Assembly (NCBI GenBank): GCA_947646735.1
Contig: CANTFK010000980.1
Span: forward strand, 1 to 64,000
Length of the DNA: 64,000 nt
Direction of reading: 5' to 3'
From: Peronospora farinosa
Taxonomy: Eukaryota; Oomycota; Peronosporomycetes; Peronosporales; Peronosporaceae
Both the position numbers and the translations under genes were made by a program. Positions 25,701 to 37,095 of this stretch are shown here, one piece after another (positions within the stretch are counted from its first letter, which is position 1; every line of letters starts with the position of its first letter). The notes beneath the pieces are model-generated. The model was not told where the DNA came from, did not search any database, and saw only the letters and a list, made by a program, of their open reading frames with translations.

Positions 25701-26694
25701 GTTTGACCAAAAACATTTCTGAAGAGTTCGTTACCTGATAGCGAGATAAAGTACCGCTAACTGTTGTTGCAAACACTGTGAGCAAATATCTGCATTTAAA
25801 ATTGGAAGATACACAGATAGTTAAATTACAGTTCCTCCAACGCCCAACATCCACTTTTCAGCTCACGAGTAGATTTTCTTGCGCAGACCTTCGTCTCGCG
25901 TATATCTTTCTGCATCACATTCCAGCAAACGAGCCAGCGCAAAAAGTAGTCCATTAACCATCATCATCTCGGGCGAATTGCTCAAAAACTGTTTCTCCAA
26001 CGCGTCTTCAGTCCAGATCAGTAGTGACGGCACAGAACTTTCCACCTCCGCTGGAAACTTCTCCACTAAGTAGCCAATGACCTCCAGCATCTGTCCTTTT
26101 GCTGTCTGTGTTGCTTTTGAAAACTTGACGTCGTTAAACAGCTTTTCCACGTAAGCTCGCGGCTCAATGTCTTCACTATCGACACTCTTGTCAGCGTACT
26201 TGAGTATATTGATCACCACCTAATGGCACTAGAATCAGTACACAGTTCTCCACTTCTCTAGTTATAATAGATTTCGACAATACCGTCAGTGCATGAGCCT
26301 TGACTCGATTAAACGGATCCGCCCGTGCCGTCTGTTGGCATGTATTGTACATGTCCACTACGTGCTGCTTTGAGAGCGCGCGGTGGGTCCCGTAGGACTT
26401 CAAAAAGGACGCCAAAAGGACCAGGACGCTGCCTCTGGCCGCTGAGATCTCACGTTTGCGGGAGTCATCGGCAAAGTCGGCGCTAGCGCTCAGAAATCTC
26501 AATAAACTGGGCGGTTCCGCGCTCTGGAACAACAAGATCGTGCACTGCTGCGCCGATGCCCGCGAGCGCCCCATAGCGTCATTGATTTCCGTCTGTAAGT
26601 GGTCGAATGTCTCCTCTACGCTGTCGACTGCGTGCTGGTGTGCCAGGAAAGCTGTCAGCTCCTTCAGTCGCTCGCCCACCCGAGTGGTCGACAT
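13761..26694 (-). CDS. PRKDC: DNA-dependent protein kinase catalytic subunit-like PI3K-related kinase
   Basis: Giant kinase of non-homologous end joining. Twelve exons by eye: 26284-26694, 25867-26219, 25585-25756, 25179-25532, 24903-25104, 24484-24839, 21949-24360, 18420-21879, 15923-18347, 15703-15848, 15223-15626, 13761-15142; about 4025 residues, like the 4.1-kilo-residue human protein. Most of the length is HEAT-like helical repeat. A segment reading MYRVGEFPDIQI matches the region before the FAT domain. The kinase (last ~460 residues) has FLVKGGEDLRLDQR, catalytic loop GIGDRHLDNF, IGIDFG, and LPIPELIPFRYTRQ, the last typical of DNA-PKcs and not ATM, ATR or TOR. The FATC tail ends GRTFQGWMPWL. 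One problem: near 17686 the frame must change, by a one-base loss or a 59-nt intron (see findings). The first six exons are the least certain. Confidence 0.88.
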
Positions 26695-28003
26695 GCTTCA
26701 ATGCGGAATAAATCAAAGAGTGATTGTCAGCAGTTTGATGGACTTGGGGCAGTTCGGTTTGGACAGAAGGTTGAGGTTGCGGCGGTTACTTAACGGTCAC
26801 AATAACCTTTAATAGAAAAGAGAGTATGGTATTATAACTCTGGATGTTACCTGAGTCTCATGCTTGATGTCATTCATGCACGAGATCTATAGGAACACAT
26901 CTACAGCTCTTCGAGTAATACAAAACCTAATGTATTTGTGCATTTAAAACTTTGAGCAAATCGTAAGAATACGATCTACCATAGCTATTGAGGCAATGCA
27001 CTCACTGGACGCGGGTCCGTGTCATTGACGCTAGTCTAAGGTCGAAATGAGTGCTTTTATCAGCAACACGATAGGTATTTTGAGCCAGGCAGAGGCCAAT
27101 TCGGCAACTTGCCACCACGATGTGCAATGTAATGGTGGCTAGAATGCTCAGAGCACAAGTAGCGCTGTGTATTGGATTACTACAGATTGTGCCGATAAGT
27201 ATATGCACATGAAAATGACAAAGTGTCAACGATTGGTCTACGCTGCTGCAACAGAGCTAACGAATATCAACGAAGACGAAGAAGAAGTAATTCGCCTTCA
27301 TGCGCCCACCCACTGTTAGCACGCATCGTGCGCATGCAATGGTCCACTCCAGAAGCAAGAGGAAGCCCACAGCGTCTTAATGACAGCAGCAACGACTCAA
27401 CGGCGTGCACCGACGTGCAGCTAAAAAAGTGACCGTCCAGCTCACCTTGTCGGTAAGTATGGCTGAAGTACCGCGTCATCATCATCGAATCTCGGTTCCG
27501 ACGGGGCTGCGACTGTCGGAATCTGGGTGCCCTCAGTCCTTGGACACCGTCATTTGAAACGTCGCATGGGGGGATCTGATTGGAGCGCTGCACGTGCCTT
27601 CAGCGAAACGGCATGGACCTTGCAGCAACATAGAGCTGATTGCAAAACCTAATAGTACCGTATTTACATTTATCGACGTCTTCCTGCTACTTTATGCCTT
27701 CATAAATGTATTTCCTGCTAAAGTCGATGTAGGACTATTGCCTTCCATTCCGGTGGTCAAACGGCCTTGTCGCAGATCGTCGATATTTAGCGCGTGGCGG
27801 CGGCCAGTCGCCACGCCAAGCAATAACTCAAGTTGCAGTGAATTGTTCCATAAGTGGAAGGAGCCATTACTAACATAGCTCAAGCTAACGGCTTTCTATC
27901 TATCTGTCTGTCTGTCACTGTGCTTTATCCGTCATAGCAAAGCAAGGGCATTGATCATTTCTAGCGTCTACCGACCAATCCGTCAATAGAAACAGCAGCA
28001 GAA
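26695..28003. other. Divergent spacer between DNA-PKcs and the MFS gene
   Basis: No convincing gene. Overlapping ORFs on both strands at 27223-27593 and 27594-27883 show no domain. A short TCTG/TCTA microsatellite sits at about 27894-27916. GATCATTTCTAG near 27954-27965 resembles an oomycete initiator about 40 bp before the transporter's ATG. Confidence 0.4.
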
Positions 28004-29664
28004 ATGGCGCATAAGCACGAGTCATCCACGTCGTCGGAACTCACACCGTTAGTCTACGACGTGTCGACATTTCCAGAGGAAGAAAACAGTGGTCTGTCTT
28101 TGTCCCACTCGCCGCTACACAGCGCCCCCGCGTGGCAGTTTTGGCGTACCACGTCTCCGCCGCATCGCTTGTATCTGCTGCTTCTCATGAGCTGCATCCC
28201 ATTTGGCGGCCACTTTGTCAAGGTAAATTTACGGTATTTTGTGAGTACGTTTATGGTACATGAAGTGGTCTGATAATATGGTATCGTGTCCCGTGTTATA
28301 AACAGAATGGTATGTCGTCGCTGGAACAGTTGATGCTAGATGATCCGGACTTTCCCATCACCAACACAATGTATGGTGCACTGCTGTCAGCCGTTTCGGT
28401 GCCTAGTATGTTCTTGCCACTGCTGGGTGGCCGTCTTATGGACAAGAGCGGTCATCACAGCATCCGCTTCTTTCTGATCTGGATATGCGTAGGTCAGGCC
28501 ATTTTCGCCATTGGCATGCAACTTAAGCTCTATTGGCTAGCGCTCTTTGGACGCATTATCTTTGGCGTGGGCGAGGGCAGCGTCGTTGTAGGCGCTCGTG
28601 TCTTCATTGCCTCGTGGTTCCAGAACCGGGAGCTCACGTTTGCCATGGGCGTCAGTGTAGCTGTTACTAACGTCTCCAAGATGATGGCGAAATCCACAGT
28701 CGCCCCGATTGCTCTTTACTTTGGCGGGTATGTACAGGCTCTTTGGTATGGAGTGGTAGTTTGCGTTGTCTCGGCGCTCATTGGCGTCTTGGTGTGTCAC
28801 TACACGCTGAATCTCAAACGCATTGTCAAGAGCCGCGTGATCAGTGAGGAACCACTGGACCCTGGTCTCCATTGGCTTAAGGATTATGTTGCGAGGAAGC
28901 GCCACAAACACTGCTGGCGGAAGTCGCACGTCCACGCCAAACAGATTTCGTGCGACAATATACACAATTTCTCGCGCATGTTCTGGATCATAGCAATGCT
29001 GCACGTCAGCTCCATCAACGTCTTTCATCTGTTCCAGAATGTCAGTGCCAGCTACCTCTTCCAGCGATACGACTATTCTATCGTGAAGGCTGGCGTCGTG
29101 AGCAGCTTCTCCCATTTATTCGTGGTGTTTGCGCCGTTCATCGGCCTCGCAATCGATCAGTTTGGTGGACGCGGTGTGCTCATCATCCTCTCCGCCATTA
29201 TGTCGGTCTTGGCCTATGTGTTCATGATCTTCACGGAACTTAATCCTCTCGTATCGATGCTGCTGATCTCCATCTGCCTGTCGTTCACGCCGACTATCCT
29301 GATGGCCGCGATCCCTAGCTCCGTAAGCCGTAAAAGCTTTGGCACTGCTTTTGGCGTGGTAGAGATCACAGATGCGATCGGTGCCACGTTTGGCAATCTT
29401 TTGGTGGGATACTTGCGCGATGAGTCGGGAAGCTACCGTGATGTCATGTTCATGCTTCTGGGCATGGCAATTTTGGTGCTGCTGCTCGCTTTCTTCCTTA
29501 TTTTCGAAGACAGTCGTCATGGTTGGGTGCTCAGTGCACCTAGTGGACGTTCACTTGCGCTCTCTGTTGATGACGAAGATTCTGTGGATAACCCAGCAGT
29601 GCTCGAGGCTCGTTACGGTGCCAATGGCGAAGCGTCTTTGAAAGCCGACGAGTGCACTGCTTAG
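28004..29664 (+). CDS. MFSD1-like major facilitator transporter
   Basis: Two exons, 28004-28222 and 28306-29664, give 525 residues. The cytosolic N-terminus (~55 residues) has acidic and Leu motifs (SELTPLV, FPEEENSGLSL) of the type that can direct lysosomal sorting. Twelve membrane spans follow. Signature pieces are GGRLMDKSGHHSIRF (the A-like motif between TM2 and TM3), FGRIIFGVGEGSVVVGA, and a large central loop rich in His/Lys. Residues around KNGMSSLEQLML correspond to the luminal loop after TM1 in MFSD1, a lysosomal dipeptide exporter. Substrate here is inferred only from that resemblance. The intron removes 83 nt in phase 0. Confidence 0.85.
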
Positions 29665-30435
29665 GTGAAAAATGCTGACCATTCGTGGTAGTCACGTGAT
29701 TGTTTCTTGAAGTATCTGCGATCATTGGTTTTCATGACATGAAGATGCCGAAAAGGCGTTGTGCCAGCTTTTCGACAACAAAGTGCTTTGCAGACCATCC
29801 TGGATTGCTGTAATATGTTCATTTAGCTTGGAAGAACACGAGAGATGATTCAAAGGAGTAATAAGGTCTTGCTGCTACGTGAAAGGGTGGCCAGCAGTAT
29901 TTTGTGACGCAGCATTCGAGTACGCGAATAAGTGACGACGACTTCAATGCGGCGGCGAGTCACGACACTAAGATTTCGACCGTTGCCCAAGGTTTCTGCA
30001 ATTCAAGTAACTTCGAAGCTTGAGCTGTTATTGTGCCTGATACGGCGAACTGCGACAGGAGATACCTCGTGACACTTGCCTTTGCCTCTACCACCAATGA
30101 CGACGGAATGGGACACTTGGATCAAGGGAGCACACAGTTTAGCTACCAAATTCAATCTGTCAAGATTTTGGGTCTGAATTGTGTTTAATAGACGGATAAG
30201 CAGTTTTTTGCTACGGACGCCACCATAAAATTGATGGAATCCTGCGAGTGTCTCGATAGCAAAAGCTTGTCATTAAAGTGTTTTGAGCCGATCTGTATAC
30301 GATGAGTTTTTACATATCGTACGTCTAAAATTGTGCGGGTCTAATCCAAATATTCACTTATTGCAAATCTGAAAATTTAAAAAAGAAATTATATATTCTG
30401 GACACAAATTCCACATCAATTCTTTGCTTCAAACA
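29665..30435. other. Spacer upstream of TFIP11
   Basis: AT-rich, no ORF of note. It holds the 3' flank of the transporter and the promoter of the TFIP11 gene. I see no repeat or RNA gene. Confidence 0.45.
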
Positions 30436-32904
30436 ATGACGTCGTCTGGAAAAAGTTTGACCAACGCCGACTTTGCGCGAATGTTCCAGACAGAGACACG
30501 TCAGGAACATGCAGATTATGACCCAGACACAAAACAAGACATTTTACTTAGCGATACTAGAAATCATGAGCTCAATTCGATGACGGACGCCGCCATGAGA
30601 TGTCGTCAAGAAATGGACCTCATAGGCTCCGAGCTGGACGCGATCGAGGTTTCACAGGGCTCTGGCTTGGGATTTGTCGCAAACGAAGTGTCAGGTATCG
30701 ATTTAGGGTCAAGTTCGAGCTCTGGTCTGGGTCTTAGACCGAATGCAGGGTCTGGGATTGGTCTCGGAGCCGACAAGACGATGGATGAAGCAGCTCCAGC
30801 AGCTATAACGGCCAAGTCCAAGACTTTTTCTTGGGAAAGACATACAACAGGTTTTGGTAGCAAAATGCTGGCTAAAATGGGCTTTAAAGGCCGTTTGGGC
30901 AAGAAAGAGGACGGTGTGTCGGCCACTATTGAAGTTAAGAAGCGTCCTGCACAGATGGGCATGGGCTACGGAGACTTTGTGGAAGCCAGTAATCTTAAAC
31001 AGAACAGGAAGCTACAAAAGGAGCTGAAAGGTGAAATTGTGGAGCAGGAGATGGATGAAAGTGCTCAAGATATTGTGGAGGATGACACTTTGTGGAGGAA
31101 GAGGAAGGTGGCGGCTGGTCGAAAGAAGCACAGACGAGCAGCGGACGTGACGCAGGAAGCTCAAGAGATGAAGAAGCAGAAGAGAAGTGATGTCGTGTTG
31201 GATATGCGGGGGCCTTCTGTACGCGTTCTGTCTGATGTTACGGCTGCCTTTCATGTGGACCCGCTTCGTGTGGAAGCAGCAAGACCCAAATTAGGCGATG
31301 AGTTAATTTACAATGTGCGGATGGTGGTAAATGTGGCACAAGGGAAGATTGTTGACTTGAGCCAAAAGATTGACGTCAACACGGAAAGTGTTGCCATAAT
31401 GAAGAAAGAGGTGAAGATGATCTGCGCACAGCTGAGTGTGGATGACGTTCGACTGCAACGCATGCAAGCAATGGTTAAGCAAATGAAAGTGCTGGATGCT
31501 TTACGCGAGAAGGCTTTAGAGACGCTATCAGTGGAGTCTTTGCTATCACATTTGCACCAACTTCGTCGAAGCTTCCCACTAGAATTCGACGCACACGAGT
31601 TGCAACAACTCGTGCCGTCACTCTGTATACCCCCGCTTCGAGCATTACTCACAGAATCGCACCTGCTCGACCGAAAGTCGAGCGATAGCGTTGTGCTGCA
31701 GTTCCGCTTGATCCAGATATTTCTAGTCGAGTTACCGAGCAACAGAGCCACTGCCGATACAACCAGGGCAGCTAATGTACTACCTATTATCCGTGAGAAG
31801 ACCATGGTGAAAGGTGAAGAATTGTACAATTTTATCCTCGAGGAAACGTTGTGGCCTGCAATGGTTCAGTGCGTGAATGTGGAATGGCAAGCTAGATTGG
31901 CCCCATCTGCTTGTGTTGATTTATTCCTAAAGATTAGACCACACCTTTCCAGTGAATTTGAGGATGCATTTCTTCACCAGTTGGTGCTTTCTCGGCTGAA
32001 AAAAGAGTGTCATCGCTGGGATCCTCGCTCAGATACGAAACCCATTCAGGAGTGGTTGCTTCCTTGGCTACCTTACATCGGCTGTGCGATGAAGTCTCTC
32101 TACCCTGATATTCGGCTGACTCTTGCTAGCACATTAAGTCAGTGGCATCCGTCGGACTTGTCAGTGCTTTCCGTCTTATCTCCGTGGAGAGAGCTCTGGG
32201 GCGAACATGAGTATGGAAAATTTACTCACCGGAATATTGTCCGAAAATTGATCCGGTGTTTGCATCGCGAATTTGAGGTCAATCCGGAAAACCAATCGTT
32301 GGAAGCTTTGACGTGGGTGTTAGCATGGCAAGACTATCTTCCCGATCGCCAGTTCATTGCTCTCTTAGAAGGCGAGTTCTTCTCGAAGTGGATCAAGGTA
32401 TTGCGGAAATGGGTTGCCGGGTCACCGAACTTGATTGAGCTAGAAAAATGGTATTGCGGATGGAAGCTTCTTTTTGACAAGAAAAGTCTAGCAACAAACG
32501 AGAGATTGCTGGTGCATTTTCACGGAGCTCTTGTGTTGTTGCAGGCGGCGACCGAGTCAGTTGGTGCGCCGACAGAGAGCAGACCTCCACTTCCCGAACT
32601 AAACGAAAGCGCGGCCACAAATTATCAAGATGCATTGGCATTGGCACGAGATGAGACGATGAAGGAAGCGCCAATTCATGAGGAAAAAATGCCGCCGAAT
32701 AGCGCATCCCACAGCGTTAGCTTGAAGGATGTCGTCGAAAACTTGGCAATCACTCACAACTTGACTTTCATACCAAAGGGTTTTCACGATGGGCAGCCAA
32801 TCTACACTTTCGGCAAGCACCAGATTATTATAGAGCAGGGTGTCGTCTTCATGGAGGAATCCAAGGGTGTATTCAAGCCGGTGGACCTTGAGCAGCTCGT
32901 GTAG
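30436..32904 (+). CDS. TFIP11: Tuftelin-interacting protein 11 / Ntr1 homolog (G-patch splicing factor)
   Basis: An intronless 822-residue protein from the ATG at 30436; the frame also opens with a non-ATG codon at 30424. The G-patch spans ~131-180 (TGFGSKMLAKMGFKGRLGKK). An Arg/Lys-rich stretch follows (~215-260), then the GCF-C domain over the second half (LFLKIRPHLSSEFEDAFLHQ, WLPYIGCAMKSLYPDIR). The C-terminal part ends with a conserved block around TFIPKGFHDGQPIYTFGKH. In yeast and animals this protein activates the DEAH helicase Prp43/DHX15 to release the intron-lariat spliceosome. A Gly/Ser-Leu repeat (GSGLGF, SSGLGLRP, GSGIGLGA) at ~75-115 is a local, low-complexity peculiarity. Confidence 0.93.
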   Translation: MTSSGKSLTNADFARMFQTETRQEHADYDPDTKQDILLSDTRNHELNSMTDAAMRCRQEMDLIGSELDAIEVSQGSGLGFVANEVSGIDLGSSSSSGLGLRPNAGSGIGLGADKTMDEAAPAAITAKSKTFSWERHTTGFGSKMLAKMGFKGRLGKKEDGVSATIEVKKRPAQMGMGYGDFVEASNLKQNRKLQKELKGEIVEQEMDESAQDIVEDDTLWRKRKVAAGRKKHRRAADVTQEAQEMKKQKRSDVVLDMRGPSVRVLSDVTAAFHVDPLRVEAARPKLGDELIYNVRMVVNVAQGKIVDLSQKIDVNTESVAIMKKEVKMICAQLSVDDVRLQRMQAMVKQMKVLDALREKALETLSVESLLSHLHQLRRSFPLEFDAHELQQLVPSLCIPPLRALLTESHLLDRKSSDSVVLQFRLIQIFLVELPSNRATADTTRAANVLPIIREKTMVKGEELYNFILEETLWPAMVQCVNVEWQARLAPSACVDLFLKIRPHLSSEFEDAFLHQLVLSRLKKECHRWDPRSDTKPIQEWLLPWLPYIGCAMKSLYPDIRLTLASTLSQWHPSDLSVLSVLSPWRELWGEHEYGKFTHRNIVRKLIRCLHREFEVNPENQSLEALTWVLAWQDYLPDRQFIALLEGEFFSKWIKVLRKWVAGSPNLIELEKWYCGWKLLFDKKSLATNERLLVHFHGALVLLQAATESVGAPTESRPPLPELNESAATNYQDALALARDETMKEAPIHEEKMPPNSASHSVSLKDVVENLAITHNLTFIPKGFHDGQPIYTFGKHQIIIEQGVVFMEESKGVFKPVDLEQLV

Positions 32905-33536
32905 AAACTCGTGCTTAAATTAGTAGATAATGTTGGAACTGGAGGGTGCCGTTGTTTTGAAGTCATTTCCAAGTGAACTTCGACGCTAGACGCTTTTAAC
33001 AAGAAACAAGCAATTGGTGGGGTAAACGGAGAAAGCAGTCGAGCAGATTGCTGCGTTGTGCAACAAAGCTACTCTCCTGTTCTCTATGGATAACGAAACT
33101 TATGATTTCCTACCTCACACCCGAGCGCTAGTGAACGATCTGCTTTTTGTGCCTGCCCTCCCAGTCGGGGAGAACAAGCACGAAGGTAATGACGTAACAC
33201 TTGATGCAGTACTCGTCAACGAACGCATCAGCTGCCTGGCCGCAAAATACCGCCCAGGCAGCTAGCTAAACACGCCCAATAAATAAGCACTCCTAACACG
33301 CAGGATAACAAACGGCATCCGATGGGCAAACGCGAAGCATTCACTTTCCACTCGTTTTTGTTGATCGCAGAAGGCGACCAGCAAGAGCAAGGAAAAGCAA
33401 ATCCGCGCTCGCCAGCAAGTTTTGACAAAGCCTTGGTCCACATGCACTTAGGTTCCATCGATTATCGCATCAGTTATTGCAGAAGGCAAGCAACCAATTG
33501 CGACGAGGGACGAAACTAAAGCCGCTGAAACCACGC
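32905..33536. other. Convergent spacer between TFIP11 and importin beta
   Basis: 3' flanks of two convergent genes. ORFs at 33056-33265 and 33228-33519 on both strands show no domain. Confidence 0.45.
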
Positions 33537-36269
33537 TTAGTTTGACTGTAGATCCATCATCACCTTTTGGGTCCACGCCGCCAGTTGCTGTGCCTGAGGA
33601 TTTTGCGCGTTATTAGCGCACTCACCCACAAGCTGAACCACGAACTGCTGGTGAAACAGCGTCTCCACAGCCTTGCCCATTGCCTGGCCCATGTCACTTT
33701 GCATTTGCAATCGTACAGAATATACAGTAGTTAGTAAATTACACTTTATCGGTGCGCAGACAAATGAATCACGTACCCAATCAATCCCACCGCACCAGTC
33801 GTCACAGCGTCAGATCGCGTCGCAAGGTCGTTTGCTAGCGTAGCCAGGAAAGCTCCAATCTGCGGCGCGCACTCCATCAACATAGTCGCCTTGTTGGCAG
33901 CTCCAAGGCCCTGCACAATACCCGTCAAAGCCTCCAGCACGCTCTCACGCAGCTGGTTCATGTACTCCACCACTTCTTCGTCGTCCGTCGCAATCGATCC
34001 ACATGCACCCGCAGCCTGTAGAATCATCTGAAGCGATGGCATTGCGTATCGTTCGTACTCACCCTCAATAGCCAGCGCAATATCACCAAAGCAAGACAGC
34101 ACTGGCGGCTTTACCGAGCGGTTCAGCATTGGATTCTTCAGAATTTCGATCAAAGCGGCCACGATTCCATCGCACAGCGGCAAGATCTTGCTCTCTAGAG
34201 CACGGCAAAGATCACCCACGACACCCACCGCCACACTGCAAACCATGTACTCCTCGCTGTTCTTCAGACCCATCAACACGACTGGGCCGAAGTACTGGAT
34301 GTACACTTCGAATTTGGGGCCGACAACATTGGCCAAAGCGCCTGCAGCCATAAAAGCTTCTTCTGCGGCTGCAGCATTCCGGGTAGAGAACACTTGGAGT
34401 AGCGCCTGCATGATGCGGTCTGCTAACGGCTCAATGTCAATGTTCAGTTTCTGGATAGCAGCAATCAAGACACCGCACAGCAATGCCTGTAGACCAGCCT
34501 GATCATCGTGAACACTGTCTGGATTTTCGATCAAAGTCTTGATACTGTGCTCCAAGCGTTCAAGCACCATAGGAAGTCGCAACATAATGTGCTCATTCAC
34601 GTCGTCAGCACCAGCCTGCACCAACACATTCAAGGCCTCGTAGGCTGACCCGCGAAGGTTGCTCTCGGTTGCGTTCGGCCGGTTGCTCGTCTCAAGCAGC
34701 TTGTCAAAAAGCGTATTGAAGTACGGAGTCAACATATGCGCAGCCGCTTCCGACTCTTCAAAGGCCTTCACAATATTGTGGATCGCGTAACAAACGTTGT
34801 GCGATACACGAGGCTCCTGGTCCAGTCCCTCGAGCAAAAGCTGCATGAGCCCGGGCAGCATCTCACCGCTGATGCATCCGTAATGTAGTTCGCAGATACG
34901 ACCGAGCGTCCAGGCCGTAGTGTCACGCACCAAAATGTTGTCAAACTTCATACAGCTCATCAAAAAACCAAGTGCTTGACGCACGAGTGGGGCAATTTTG
35001 GCCGATTCAGGGCCGTCTAGAATCGAGCCGAATGCCATGATAGCGGCCTCTTTTGCGTGCCACTCGTTGCTTTCGATGTTCTGCGTGATGAATGTCATGG
35101 TAAGTTCGACACAAGCATCGCCGACAACCTGGGCCACCAGAGCAAGGCAAGTTGCAGCAGCCATCGACAGATTCCACGAGTCTTCGTCCTGATCGTCTTC
35201 CTGTTTCTTTAGCGTTTCGGTCAGTATAGGGATAAGCGTGCTTAGCACCGTCTGCACATAGTAGTTGCAAGGAATGAAGTCGGTCCGGCCTTCGAGCTCA
35301 GCGTAGTTCATCTCCTCAATCAAATCGAGTTCCACATCGCACATGGACGACCAGAACTCAAGTGACTGCAGGCCCACCTCGTCCTGGTCGCTCGTGATGG
35401 CATTAAACGTCAATTTACACAGTGTCTCCATGTACTCAGCAATGTACTCGTAGTACATTGTCGCGATGGCAGCAATGCACTCGTACGCTACCACGCGGTT
35501 GCGCAGGTCTGAGGACTGTGTCGCCTCACAAATTTTCTGCATGAGGTGGTCGCGCTCTTGTTTGCGTTTAAAGTTCTCGCTTACAAACTCTAGACTGTTC
35601 CGCAAAGCCGTTACGGCAGCAAGCCGGATCGCAGGTGGACGGTCAGCACGGATGCCGTCCACAATTGCCGTGAGAATACGATTAGTGTCCTGCTCGTCAA
35701 TAGTGTTCTCCTCGAGTTCGTCACACAAGTAGCCGAGGCACTCAAGTGTAGCGTGGATACAGCCTTCATTTCCATTGGTCACATTTTGCAATAGCATTTC
35801 AAGCAGAGTAGGCCACTCCTTGGCAGGCAGCTCAATGCTGCCAATCTTGGCTACTAGCTGAGCGCTCGTATGACGAGCGACTGGGTCACTAGATTGAAGT
35901 ACACTGAGTGATCCTTCCTTGATCTGCATACGCAGCGTTGGATCCATGGCCATCCAAGCATTGATCTTCTGCTGCTGCAGCACGTCGTCCTTGGCATCCA
36001 ACACGTTCTTGAGGTACAAACCGGCAGCCTGACGGCCCACGACAGCAAACTCCTCCGAAGCGAGCGCCTGTACAAGCGTCACCATAAATTTTCCCATATG
36101 TTGTTGCAATGCATTGTTTAAAAGTTCTTCGGCTTGCTTGCGTAGCGCCAAATCTGTCATTACAAGATACCGTCAGTACGAGAGAGAGAGAGCAATTTAG
36201 CAGTATCTGCTGCATACAAGAGGACGTACCAGGGCTTTGAGTGTTTAATAGGGCGGAAGAAATGTCCAT
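33537..36269 (-). CDS. KPNB1: Importin subunit beta-1 (karyopherin beta)
   Basis: Three exons: 36230-36269, 33777-36153, 33537-33696, closing to 858 residues. The tiny first exon encodes MDISSALLNTQSP; joined in phase 1 it continues into DLALRKQAEELLNNALQQ, the classic importin-beta start. The body consists of HEAT repeats. Recognisable pieces are VARHTSAQLVAKI, the acidic loop QEDDQDEDSWNLSMAAATCL, and WHAKEAAIMAFGSILDGPE, where importin beta carries its DExEDW-type acidic loop. The protein binds importin alpha cargo complexes and RanGTP and passes the nuclear pore. The last exon adds MGQAMGKAVETLFHQQF to the end. The intron before it contains a textbook TACTAAC branch site, and the first intron a GA microsatellite. 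Confidence 0.95.
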
Positions 36270-37095
36270 GTTGTAAGTAGGGGAAGGGAAATAGAGAGGG
36301 GATGAAGCGTAGAGAGATGCAGGCAGCCACGTTGAGAGGGGAATGGAGGAGAAAAGGCGAACTTACTGCCGGGTTTGGATTGGCTAATATTGATCATAAT
36401 TTCTTAGACGGAAAAAAAACCACGGCGGACCGCGGGTTTTGGTATAGAGAGACCCGGGCTGATAAATAAGCTGTCCCCATTTTTCTAAAGAAATGGGCAG
36501 CTTTCTCTACATTTTCTCATTTTCTTTAATAGAAATGGAAAAGTTCGCAAATAACAATTGTTTTTTTAAAATTTGAAAGAAGGACAATCTGATCGTTCAT
36601 TTTCGTGAAACTGGAAATATTCGAGAGATGAACGATCAATAGCGTGAGTAGCTTCAACGCCCTAGAGACGACAAAACTCAGACGCCTATAATTGTGACGA
36701 GAGAAGTCATAGACAGACATGCGACTGACACGTTACTGGATAGCTATGCTTCACTAAGAAATGATGAGTTTTCGAGCTAATGCTCTGGGGGCATTTACTG
36801 TAAACATGGAACGTTTCTGCAGAAACACATCATTTGTGCTCATGCGATAGCCGTACGCAGCAGGCGCGAGACAGCTGTAATGATATAAAAATCGCGTTTG
36901 CTCCAGATCATGCACAAAACCTAGCGAAGTATCTTTTTCGTTGATCTTTGTTTGCCAATAGACGCTCGATAAAGTTGGGTCAATTACGCCCCCCTAACCC
37001 CAAAATTTTAATCCGAAGTGGTGAGATGATATAGTCCTTATCATCTTCAATTAAGTTGTGGTTCCAGTGGTGCAGTATAAACGAGAAATTGTTTC
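36270..37095. other. Importin beta upstream region with paired palindromes
   Basis: No gene. An imperfect hairpin at 36468-36503 has arms AAGCTG/CAGCTT and CCCATTT/AAATGGG. A related near-palindrome, CATTTTCTTTAATAGAAATG, begins about 36517. Both lie 200-270 bp before the importin start. A CG-rich palindromic patch (CCACGGCGGACCGCGGG) precedes them at about 36419-36436. Confidence 0.4.

Noticed and set aside
27223..27593. Overlapping ORFs on both strands between DNA-PKcs and the transporter
   Set aside because: No domain, no splice partners; the minus frame has some protein-like text but nothing I can assign.
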